From positions 1-33,379 of the forward strand of contig DVJW01000094.1 in NCBI GenBank assembly GCA_018716505.1: a DNA stretch of 33,379 bases. The letters run 5' to 3'. The notes under the pieces are model-generated. The model was not told the origin of the DNA. It worked only from the letters and a program-made list of their open reading frames with translations, and ran no database searches. This document shows, one piece after another, positions 1 to 6,876 of the stretch. How positions within the stretch are numbered: the first letter of the stretch is position 1; each line of letters opens with the position of its first letter. Source of the stretch: Candidatus Faecaligallichristensenella faecipullorum (GTDB lineage Bacteria > Bacillota > Clostridia > Christensenellales > Aristaeellaceae). The position numbers and the translations under genes were made by a program.

Positions 1-1098
1 AAGGAAGAAGCGCTGACCGACGCGCTGAACAGCGTAAAATTCGTGCGCTATCTGGCCTATCTGCCCGATGAACTCTATCTTTCGGACGGCTTTAATCAAC
101 TTTCCCAAACCGGCGCGGTGTTGCTGAGCGCCAGCGGTCAGATCAGCCATCAGCCGGATCAGCCAGCGGATATGTCCGACGAGTTTTATAGACAGGGTCT
201 GGACAGCACCTCCACCAGCAATTTATTCGCGGCCAATTGGATGGAGAACACCTTGCTGGTCAGCGCCACTTCGGCTTATATGCGGGATGAAAGCCTCTAT
301 AACCTGCCTCGCCTGGGCCACAGGCGCTGGTTGCTCAGCCCCAATATGCTGTATACCGGCTTCGGTTTGGCCCGATCAGAGCAGGGAATGAGCTTTGCGG
401 TCATGCAGGTCAGCGATCAATCCGCTCCGGAGTTCGATTATTCAGCCATCTGCTGGCCCAGTCGGGGCGCCTTTCCGGCTGATCTTTTGACTGCGGACAC
501 CCCATGGTCCCTTTCCTTTAACCCCTCTTCCTATGACCTGAGCGCCAGCCAACCCGTTGTCACCCTCACAGAGTTGATGAGCGGCGCCTCCTTCGCCTTT
601 GAAAATCCCCAAAGCGCCGCTCAATTCGACGCCAATCCCACTCAGCAGTATTTTGTGCTCAGCACTGAGCGCTATGGCGAGGGGGACTGCTTAATTTTCC
701 GGCCCGACCTGAGCCAGTATGCAGCCTTGGAAAATGGATACCAACAAAATCAAGTCTGGCAGGTGGAGGTCAGCGGTTTGGCGGATGCCTCGGGGGAAAG
801 CTGCGATCCACTCCGCTACACGGTCTCCATGGTGGCGCTGGAGCCAGAGCCCGTGGCCGCCATAGAGTTGGATCCCAAGAGCGCGGAATTAACCGTCGGA
901 CAAAGCCTGCGGATGAACGCCACCGTGGTGCCCAGCTGGGCCGATGATTTGAACGTTAGCTGGTCGGTAAGCGATTCAGAAATTGCCGAAATCGATTCTT
1001 CCGGACAGCTGACCGGGTTGAAAACCGGTTCAGTGGAGGTAATCTGTCAGGGCGGCGATGGAAAGTCCGATCGCGCCCAAATCCGAATCGTCGAATAA
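1..1098 (+). CDS. Secreted CAP (SCP/PR1)-like protein with C-terminal Ig-like domain, 5'-truncated
   Basis: The reading frame is open from base 1, so the N-terminus lies outside the window; the GTG at 43 is internal and not a credible start. The visible part is 365 residues. The segment with NLPRLGHRRWLL, followed by MLYTGFG, resembles the conserved core of clostridial CAP/SCP-superfamily extracellular proteins. The last ~85 residues (from AAIELDPKSAELTVGQ to the end) look like a bacterial Ig-like Big_2 fold, with the typical WSVSDSEIAEID and GLKTGSVEV strands. Such proteins are normally exported and surface-associated; the exact activity of bacterial CAP domains is mostly unknown. The signal peptide cannot be seen here. 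The gene is convergent with the racemase gene and shares a bidirectional terminator with it. Confidence 0.72.
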   Translation, partial: KEEALTDALNSVKFVRYLAYLPDELYLSDGFNQLSQTGAVLLSASGQISHQPDQPADMSDEFYRQGLDSTSTSNLFAANWMENTLLVSATSAYMRDESLYNLPRLGHRRWLLSPNMLYTGFGLARSEQGMSFAVMQVSDQSAPEFDYSAICWPSRGAFPADLLTADTPWSLSFNPSSYDLSASQPVVTLTELMSGASFAFENPQSAAQFDANPTQQYFVLSTERYGEGDCLIFRPDLSQYAALENGYQQNQVWQVEVSGLADASGESCDPLRYTVSMVALEPEPVAAIELDPKSAELTVGQSLRMNATVVPSWADDLNVSWSVSDSEIAEIDSSGQLTGLKTGSVEVICQGGDGKSDRAQIRIVE

Positions 1099-1105
1099 AA
1101 CCTAA

Positions 1106-1132
1106 GCCGCGAACACAGATGGAGTTCGCGGC
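1106..1132. terminator. Bidirectional intrinsic terminator between the CAP gene and racE
   Basis: A 9-bp perfect stem, GCCGCGAAC pairing with GTTCGCGGC, encloses a 9-nt loop. On the plus strand it is followed by TTCAATTT. On the minus strand it is followed by a T-containing tract (TTAGGTTTTATTC). It lies 8 bp after the CAP stop and 7 bp after the racemase stop, so it can serve both convergent genes. Confidence 0.75.
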
Positions 1133-1138
1133 TTCAAT

Positions 1139-1915
1139 TTAATCCAATTCTGACCGGTTTGCCAGCTGATACAGCGCTTTCATCCTGGGAATAACCGTTT
1201 CCGGATCCCCGGAAGTCTGAAAGCATACTTCTCCGGGCCCATGCTCCCTGAGCATGCCTTTTTCATCCAGCAGCTGGCGCAACCTGCGCACCGTGCCCAG
1301 ATTTCCGTCGATGAGCTGAACCCCGGGCAGTGCCTTGGAAATCGCCTTTTTCAAAAACACATAGTGCGTGCAGCCCAACACCGCCACATCCACATCAAGC
1401 CCCCGATAGGGCTCAAACAACCGCTCTAAAAAGCTATCGATACGCCCACCCTCAAGTTCCCCCTGCTCAGCGAATTCCATCAGCCCTTTACAAGGTACTT
1501 TGATCGCCTCCTGGCCATATAGCTCCATCAAATGGGCAAATTTGTCCAGCTTCAGCGTCATGGGCGTGGCCAAAACCAGAATTTTCCCTTGATGGCGCAT
1601 TTGAGAAGCGGGCTTCAGGGCCGGTTCCATGGCGACGACCGGGATCTCCAACCGCTGGCGGATGACCTGCGCCGCGGCGCTGGTGGCCGTATTGCAAGCC
1701 ACCACCAAGGCTTTGATGCCCTGGGCCACAAGGCGGCCGGTCACATGAAGCGCCAGTTCGCGTATTCTTTCCTCGGGCAGCACCCCATACGGTGCGTTCA
1801 AATTATCGCCAAAATAGATAAACCGTTCATTGGGCAGCAGCCGAACCGCTTCACTCAGCACGCTGATGCCGCCCATGCCCGAATCAAAAATTCCTATGGG
1901 TCTGTCCTGATCCAT
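1139..1915 (-). CDS. murI: Glutamate racemase
   Basis: Cytoplasmic enzyme interconverting L- and D-glutamate to supply D-Glu for peptidoglycan; cofactor-independent, with two catalytic cysteines. The 258-residue protein has the N-terminal IGIFDSGMGG motif (residues 7-16), the first catalytic Cys74 in VVACNTATSAA, and the second Cys182 with His184 in LGCTHY. Length is normal for the family. The ATG at 1913-1915 is preceded by GGGAGCGG at suitable spacing. It is a single-gene unit with its own weak promoter and a terminator shared with the convergent CAP gene. A penicillin-binding protein gene lies close by, so several wall-synthesis functions cluster here. Confidence 0.96.
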   Translation of the reverse strand: MDQDRPIGIFDSGMGGISVLSEAVRLLPNERFIYFGDNLNAPYGVLPEERIRELALHVTGRLVAQGIKALVVACNTATSAAAQVIRQRLEIPVVAMEPALKPASQMRHQGKILVLATPMTLKLDKFAHLMELYGQEAIKVPCKGLMEFAEQGELEGGRIDSFLERLFEPYRGLDVDVAVLGCTHYVFLKKAISKALPGVQLIDGNLGTVRRLRQLLDEKGMLREHGPGEVCFQTSGDPETVIPRMKALYQLANRSELD

Positions 1916-1972
1916 GCTTTACCGCTCCCGTGCGCCCTGTAAGGCGCCAATATTTTCCAATCTGTTCTATAT

Positions 1973-1978
1973 ATTATA
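1973..1978 (-). promoter_or_regulatory. Possible -10 box for the glutamate racemase gene
   Basis: On the minus strand a perfect TATAAT lies about 58 bp before the racemase start. No convincing -35 is visible 16-18 bp upstream and there is no TG extension. The predicted leader contains a short GCGCC/GGCGC stem at 1932-1947. Confidence 0.4.
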
Positions 1979-2020
1979 GCGCCGTCGGGCCAAAAGATAA
2001 AGCCCTGATAAAATAAAGCA

Positions 2021-2049
2021 CGGGCGCTCCCCTTTTCAGGGAACGCCCG
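2021..2049 (-). terminator. Intrinsic terminator of yebC
   Basis: Minus-strand stem CGGGCG..TCCC pairs with its complement across a short loop with one mismatch. It is followed by a T-rich tract (TGCTTTATTTTATC). It lies 12 bp beyond the yebC stop codon. Confidence 0.8.
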
Positions 2050-2061
2050 CCAAACTTCAAT

Positions 2062-2814
2062 TTAGTCGTCCTCTTCCTCGTCCTCGGGAAGTTCGCCGTT
2101 GTGGTAAACATCCTGAACGTCATCATAATCATCCAGCCAGTCCAAAAGCTTTTGCACCTTTTCGGCGGTCTCGGGATCGGTAACTTCCACGGTATTGGTG
2201 GGGATCATCCTGCGCTCGGCGTTCAGGAAAACACAGCCCTGCTTTTCCAGATTCTCCCGAACATTGGAGAACTCGGTGGGATCGGTGTACACCACCGCCA
2301 TCCCTTCGCCGGTTTCCACATCGTCCGCCCCGGCATCCAAGGCCATCATCATCAGATCGTCCTCATCCATGCCCTTGCTGTTGTCGATTTCAATTACGCC
2401 CTTGCGCTCAAACATCCAGGCCACGCAGCCGCTGGCGCCCAGCGATCCGCCGTTCTTATCGAAGATATGGCGGATTTCGGAAACGGTGCGGTTGAGGTTG
2501 TCGGTAACGACCTCAACAATAATGGCCACTCCGCCCGGAGCATATCCTTCGTAGGTAACTTCTTTATAAGCGGCGGCATCGCCCTCGCCCGCCGCTTTTT
2601 TAATGGAGCGAATGATGTTATCGTTCGGCATGTTGTTTGCCTTGGCCTTGGCGATGACATCGCGCAGCTTCCCGTTGGTATTGGGATCCGCGCTGCCGCC
2701 CTCGCGCACGGCAATGGCAATCTCTCTTCCGATTTTGGTAAAGATTTTGCCCTTTTGCGCGTCTGTCTTTTCCTTTTTGCGTTTAATCGTCGACCATTTG
2801 TTATGACCCGACAT
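2062..2814 (-). CDS. yebC: YebC/PmpR (TACO1) family protein
   Basis: A 250-residue member of the universally distributed YebC/DUF28 family. It opens with the signature SGHNKWSTIKRKK followed by KGKIFTKIGREI, matches the family along its whole length, and ends in an acidic tail (LPEDEEEDD). The family was long called a transcriptional regulator. The mitochondrial relative TACO1 acts in translation, and bacterial YebC proteins have been linked to translation of proline-rich stretches, so a ribosome-associated role is plausible. In many genomes it neighbours ruvC/ruvAB; here it stands alone. GGGGGCG precedes the ATG by about 6 bp, and a good sigma-A promoter lies upstream. Confidence 0.95.
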   Translation of the reverse strand: MSGHNKWSTIKRKKEKTDAQKGKIFTKIGREIAIAVREGGSADPNTNGKLRDVIAKAKANNMPNDNIIRSIKKAAGEGDAAAYKEVTYEGYAPGGVAIIVEVVTDNLNRTVSEIRHIFDKNGGSLGASGCVAWMFERKGVIEIDNSKGMDEDDLMMMALDAGADDVETGEGMAVVYTDPTEFSNVRENLEKQGCVFLNAERRMIPTNTVEVTDPETAEKVQKLLDWLDDYDDVQDVYHNGELPEDEEEDD

Positions 2815-2852
2815 TCGATGCGCCCCCTGATAGCAATAAATTCTTACGTATC

Positions 2853-2882
2853 ATAATACCATACCCCGCATTTTTTTGTCAA
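2853..2882 (-). promoter_or_regulatory. Sigma-A promoter of yebC
   Basis: Minus strand: TTGACA at 2877-2882, an 18-bp spacer, and TATTAT at 2853-2858 preceded by TGG (extended -10). It lies about 40 bp upstream of the yebC start. Confidence 0.75.
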
Positions 2883-2957
2883 AGCAAAAGCCTCGCAAAA
2901 TGGCTGCTTTCCGGGCAATTTGTGCTAATTTATCGTTATAAATCTCTATACAACACG

Positions 2958-3626
2958 CTAAGGGGCCATGTTGAGCATGGAATCTATATCCGGCACCTCC
3001 ACAAAGGATTCGGGAACGCCGCCCACAATAATGCCCTCGGCAATGGGCACATAGGTGGATACGTCCACCGCGCCCGCACCGGTGGGAATGATGATGTTGA
3101 CCACCGTGCTGGCCTCCAGTGAAATCTCATGCCGGGTCTGGTTGATGCCCGCGTCCTCAAAGGCCGTTACAAAGCCGGTAGTTACCCAGCCCACCGGAAC
3201 CAGCCGGACCCGAAATTTGGGACCGGCGCCCTCAAAAATCTTGAGTCCCAGCGCCGCGCCCAGCGGAAGTTCCACTCCCTGGTCAGCCAATTCCTCAAGA
3301 TTGCGCTGGGCCACCAGCGCCGCGCGCGAAGCCAACTCATTCATCAGCATGGTGTTGGCCTGAAGCATGCTGACCTTTCCGCTCTCATCTCTGAGCACAT
3401 TCACCAGGTCCGAATAGGTCATCTGCCGCCCCATGACCTCGGATACCGCCTCATTTATGGCTTCCATGGCCAATTGCCGGGCGCGTGCCCGGGCCATGTC
3501 GATCAAAATGGGGTTTAAATTGGAAAAGGCATAGGCCGTCAAAAGGGCGGCCAACAGCACAAATGTAAAAATGCCCGTCAAAATTCGACGTTGCCATCGC
3601 TTTTTTCGTGGTTTCTGTGCAACCAT
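2958..3626 (-). CDS. yunB: Sporulation protein YunB
   Basis: A 222-residue protein with a basic N-terminus (KPRKKRWQRR), one membrane segment at about residues 17-38, and a long soluble part. The pattern ARARARQLAMEAINEAV, then the Asn-containing membrane-proximal region, then PLGAALGL and the C-terminal VPIAEGIIVGGVPESFV, matches the YunB family. In Bacillus this is a mother-cell sporulation gene under sigma-E of poorly defined biochemical role. The frame is open upstream to an ATG at 3672-3674. The start at 3624-3626 is preferred because GGAGGAGG lies immediately upstream and the upstream Met has none. No clear sigma-E promoter or strong terminator could be identified. Confidence 0.85.
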   Translation of the reverse strand: MVAQKPRKKRWQRRILTGIFTFVLLAALLTAYAFSNLNPILIDMARARARQLAMEAINEAVSEVMGRQMTYSDLVNVLRDESGKVSMLQANTMLMNELASRAALVAQRNLEELADQGVELPLGAALGLKIFEGAGPKFRVRLVPVGWVTTGFVTAFEDAGINQTRHEISLEASTVVNIIIPTGAGAVDVSTYVPIAEGIIVGGVPESFVEVPDIDSMLNMAP

Positions 3627-3777
3627 AAGGCTTCCTCCTCCGTCTATAAATTGATATGACGCCCATGGGCGCACACCTGAGCCTTTTCCTTTCTATGGAT
3701 ATTCGGCTTGTGGCGATGATGTGCCCAAATAATCACGAAAATAACACGCTTTAACTGGTGATTCGCCCAAAGATTTA

Positions 3778-3786
3778 TGCTATAAT
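3778..3786 (+). promoter_or_regulatory. Extended -10 promoter of the class A PBP gene
   Basis: TGC immediately followed by TATAAT at 3781-3786. No good -35 is present at 16-18 bp, which is tolerated when the extended -10 TG is present. Predicted transcription start is near 3793, which rules out the in-frame ATG at 3793 and favours the ATG at 3838. Confidence 0.7.
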
Positions 3787-3837
3787 AAGGCGATGGTCGC
3801 CTTGCTAAAGACATCGCTTGTTTACAGGAGGATTAAA

Positions 3838-6489
3838 ATGCATTCGAATCGCAGAAAAAAATCACCTCATCCTTCGCTGTTCAAGCCTCGAACTCAGGAT
3901 CCAAACTTTCTTTTCTCGGTGGTTATGACCACCGCCAAGATGCTGTTTTTTGTGGTCCTGATTATCGGGGTATCGGGTAGCGGCCTTCTGCTGGGCGTCG
4001 CCAAGGCTTGGATCGAGACCGCGCCGGCGTTGGATCTTACCGCTTTTGACAGCACAGCCAAAACTTCCTTTATATACGATAAGTATGGCGAACTGATCAC
4101 TGACTTCAAAGGTACGGAAAACCGTGTGGACGTCTCTTTGGACGAAGTGCCTGAAATGCTGCAAAACGCGGTCATAGCCATTGAGGATGCCCGCTTTGAA
4201 ACCCACAACGGTGTGGATATTAAGCGTATCATGGGCGCGTTCGTGACCAACTTGCTCAACGGCTCCATGCAGGGTGGTTCCACCATCACCCAACAGCTGA
4301 TTAAACAGACCATGTTGACCAGCGACCAAACCTATAAGCGCAAGCTTCAGGAGGCCTATTTGGCCCTTCAGCTGGAAAACGTAGTCAGCAAGGACACCAT
4401 CCTCGAGGAGTACCTGAACGTGATCTATTTGGGCGGCAGCAACTATGGCGTCAAAGTGGCCGCGGAGGATTATTTCGGCAAAGAGCTAAACGAACTGACT
4501 CTCCGCGAATGCGCCATGTTGGCCGGTCTGATCCGCAATCCCTATGGCTATAACCCCCGGCTCAACTATTATAGCCGGAATACCCCGGAAAAGACCGACG
4601 ACCGCACCGATTATGTGCTGAAGCAGATGCTCCAGCAGGAAATGATCACCCAGGAACAGTATGACCAGGCCATAAACGAACAAGTTCACGTGCTGGAAAC
4701 CTCGCCCTCTTCCTCCGAAGAGATGTACGACAACGTCTATTATGTGGAATACGCAATTTACGACGTTGTGACCAAAATGCTGCGCGTGGAAAACCTGGAA
4801 GACACCGCTTCCAACCGCTCGGCCATGGAAAACAAGCTGCGCACCGGCGGCTACTCCATTTACACCTCTTTGGATCCCAAGACCCAAGAGGCAGCCCAAA
4901 AGGTGGTCAGCGAATGGGATAACTATCCCAGCACCCGCCGCTCAGCCGATAAGGTCTATAAGACCTCCCTGGGCAATGGCGAGTATGTGGAAGTGAAGCA
5001 GCCCCAGGCCGCCGCAGCGATTACAGACTGGCATACCGGCGAACTGGTTGCCATTGTGGGCGGACGTTCGACCCCTACACGCCACAAACAGCTGAACCGT
5101 GCCTATCAAATGGAAATGCCGGTGGGTTCATCCATCAAACCCCTCTCGGTGTACGGTCCGGCCTTTGATTTGGGTTATTCTCCCGGAAGTCCGGTCATCA
5201 ACGCGCCCATAAAAATCAAGGGATGGGATTCCAAAAAGGGTTATCCGGAAAACTATGGCGGCGGCGGTTTTACCGGAGTGGAAAGCCTGCGCAAGGCCAT
5301 CAACAAATCCCACAACACGGCCGCAGCGCAAGCACTGTTTACCTACGTCGGAATTGAGAACTCGGTGAATTACCTGCTGCAGTTGGGCGTGAGTGAGGAT
5401 CATATCAGCGCCACCGGCGCAGGCTTGGCCCTGGGCGCCTCGGGCATCAGTCCGGTGGAAATGGCGGCCGCATTTGGCGCCATCGCCAATTCCGGCGAGT
5501 ATTTGGAACCCCTGGCTTTCTCCAAGGTGGTGGATTCCAATGGTAACGTGTACATTGATGCTCAACAGGTTCAGATCAAACGTCAGGCCTTTAAGGAATC
5601 CACCGCATGGATGCTGATCAGCGTATTGAAGGGCTGTATAACCGATGGTACCGGTTCCCGGGCTCAATTCGGCAACTTCACCGTAGCCGGTAAAACGGGC
5701 ACCAACAGCGACCACCGCGGCGTGTTCTTTGCAGGAATGACCGGTTACTATGCGGGCGCGGTCTGGATCGGCCACGACAACTACAAGCCGTTGGCTTCGG
5801 GTGCTCAGGGCGGTAGGTATGCCGCGCCGTTGTGGGCCGCCATCATGAAACAGGTTCACAAGGTCAATGGCATCACCGAAGACCGGAACATCATGAACAA
5901 ATCGGCTTCGGAGGTGGGTCTGGTGAAGGCCAAGGCCTGTGCCGTCTCCGGCATGAAGCCCACCAGCGCCTGCAAAAATGACGTAAACGGCTATGGCATT
6001 ACCACCGATTACTATCTTGCGGGAACCGAACCCACCAAGAGCTGCAACATGCACCGCACGGTTAAGCTGTGCACGGTATCCAAAAAGGCGCCCAACTCCT
6101 ATTGCCCCTCGGTGAGAAGCTATGGTTCTATCTATATTCCCGAGGGCCATCCGCTGCGCAACGACGATATCAGCACAGTGCGCAAATACTTCAAGGGCGC
6201 TTCCACCAATAAGAATTCCGCCTCTGTAGGCAAGTGCACGGTGCATGGCAAAAATTCGAGCAGTGATGACTCTGATAATGAGAGCACCCTCCGCAAGAAG
6301 GCCGAAAAGGCCATCAGCAATGCTAGCAGCTTGATCTCCAATGACAAGGTCAGCAATGCGAACAAGAAGAAGCTGAAGACCGCCCGCACCAACCTGCAGA
6401 ACGCGCTGGACGGAAGCGATTTGAGCAAGATCAAATCCTTGACCAGCAAGCTCAATTCGCTGGTCTCCTCGGTCAAGAAAAAGCTGTAA
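3838..6489 (+). CDS. Class A penicillin-binding protein (bifunctional transglycosylase/transpeptidase)
   Basis: An 883-residue membrane-anchored enzyme that polymerises and cross-links peptidoglycan at the outer face of the membrane. One N-terminal transmembrane helix spans about residues 33-56. The GT51 transglycosylase domain has catalytic Glu116 (AIEDARFETH) and QGGSTITQQL (145-154). The transpeptidase domain has SSIK (Ser431-Lys434), SHN (491-493) and KTG (619-621). After it comes an unusual ~190-residue tail: a region with six Cys (701-800) and then a Ser/Lys/Asn-rich helical segment ending VKKKL. The start at 3838 is set by an AGGAGG 6-7 bp upstream and by the promoter position. It resembles PBP1A/PonA, but the exact paralogue cannot be assigned from one window. 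Downstream begins the hairpin array. Confidence 0.95.
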   Translation: MHSNRRKKSPHPSLFKPRTQDPNFLFSVVMTTAKMLFFVVLIIGVSGSGLLLGVAKAWIETAPALDLTAFDSTAKTSFIYDKYGELITDFKGTENRVDVSLDEVPEMLQNAVIAIEDARFETHNGVDIKRIMGAFVTNLLNGSMQGGSTITQQLIKQTMLTSDQTYKRKLQEAYLALQLENVVSKDTILEEYLNVIYLGGSNYGVKVAAEDYFGKELNELTLRECAMLAGLIRNPYGYNPRLNYYSRNTPEKTDDRTDYVLKQMLQQEMITQEQYDQAINEQVHVLETSPSSSEEMYDNVYYVEYAIYDVVTKMLRVENLEDTASNRSAMENKLRTGGYSIYTSLDPKTQEAAQKVVSEWDNYPSTRRSADKVYKTSLGNGEYVEVKQPQAAAAITDWHTGELVAIVGGRSTPTRHKQLNRAYQMEMPVGSSIKPLSVYGPAFDLGYSPGSPVINAPIKIKGWDSKKGYPENYGGGGFTGVESLRKAINKSHNTAAAQALFTYVGIENSVNYLLQLGVSEDHISATGAGLALGASGISPVEMAAAFGAIANSGEYLEPLAFSKVVDSNGNVYIDAQQVQIKRQAFKESTAWMLISVLKGCITDGTGSRAQFGNFTVAGKTGTNSDHRGVFFAGMTGYYAGAVWIGHDNYKPLASGAQGGRYAAPLWAAIMKQVHKVNGITEDRNIMNKSASEVGLVKAKACAVSGMKPTSACKNDVNGYGITTDYYLAGTEPTKSCNMHRTVKLCTVSKKAPNSYCPSVRSYGSIYIPEGHPLRNDDISTVRKYFKGASTNKNSASVGKCTVHGKNSSSDDSDNESTLRKKAEKAISNASSLISNDKVSNANKKKLKTARTNLQNALDGSDLSKIKSLTSKLNSLVSSVKKKL

Positions 6490-6490
6490 A

Positions 6491-6525
6491 ACAAAACCGG
6501 CCTGCCAGTTTGGCAGGTCGGTCAG
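6491..6525 (+). repeat. Left terminal inverted repeat of the hairpin array; terminator for minus-strand transcripts
   Basis: It starts ACAAAACCGGCC and contains a 12-bp stem (one G-T pair) with loop GTT. Read on the minus strand, the stem is followed by TTTTGTTTT, so it can terminate transcripts arriving from the minus-strand genes to its right. It is the inverted copy of 6832-6865, differing by one substitution and one extra base. Confidence 0.75.
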
Positions 6526-6831
6526 ACTGTCAAAAAACCCAATTCCTTACTCAGGGGATGCATGAAGGGGCCAGAGCCCCTTCATATCTTCGCCCCGGCC
6601 TCGGCCTACGCCGGGCCGGGGTTTCGGTTCGCAAACAACGTTTGCGAACCTCCAGCCGCGCATAGCGCGGCCTTCGAAATCCGCAGCGGCGGCATGTACG
6701 CCGCGAGGAGCGGCCCAAGTGGCCGCTTCCGATATCATTTTCCGGCCGTCACCGAAGGTGACAGGAAAATGATGCAACTCAGGAAAATGAAGTATTCATT
6801 TTCCTGACAGCGTGTCGACTTGTTCGACACG

Positions 6832-6865
6832 CTGACCGGCCTGCCAACTGGCAGGCCGGTTTTGT
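6832..6865 (-). repeat. Right terminal inverted repeat of the hairpin array; terminator for plus-strand transcripts
   Basis: Contains an 11-bp perfect stem (ACCGGCCTGCC with its complement, loop AACT), followed on the plus strand by TTTGTAT directly after the final stem T. It is therefore the likely terminator of the penicillin-binding-protein transcript, which would carry all eleven hairpins as a 3' untranslated region. Confidence 0.75.
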
Positions 6866-6876
6866 ATAGCCACAAA

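Larger units (their letters stand above)
6491..6865. repeat. Array of eleven consecutive hairpins bounded by inverted repeats
   Basis: This 387-bp gap between convergent genes holds no credible gene and is almost entirely stem-loops. Stem arms are: 6496-6507/6511-6522; 6562-6571/6576-6585; 6593-6605/6610-6621; 6626-6636/6640-6650; 6655-6661/6665-6671; 6686-6691/6699-6704; 6707-6715/6721-6729; 6734-6753/6757-6773; 6779-6791/6795-6807; 6808-6818/6824-6834; 6835-6845/6850-6860. Stems are 6-16 bp, mostly perfect, with loops of 3-7 nt, and the inner stems are unrelated in sequence apart from a shared motif in the eighth and ninth. The ends are ~35-nt inverted copies of each other. It could be a small palindromic mobile element (MITE-like), a structured RNA, or a nucleoid/terminator element. 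No known RNA family was recognised. Confidence 0.85.

Noticed and set aside
3640-3720. Sigma-E promoter for yunB
   Set aside because: A GTCATAT word is present, but the matching -10 position falls on the ribosome binding site, and no other pair has correct spacing.
6547-6807. Short open frames on both strands inside the hairpin array
   Set aside because: Their codons are made of the palindromic stems, there is no ribosome binding site, and the peptides match no family. The region is better explained as non-coding.
6491-6865. CRISPR array or REP cluster
   Set aside because: There is no constant direct repeat with variable spacers and no cas genes. The hairpins differ in sequence, unlike a REP cluster.
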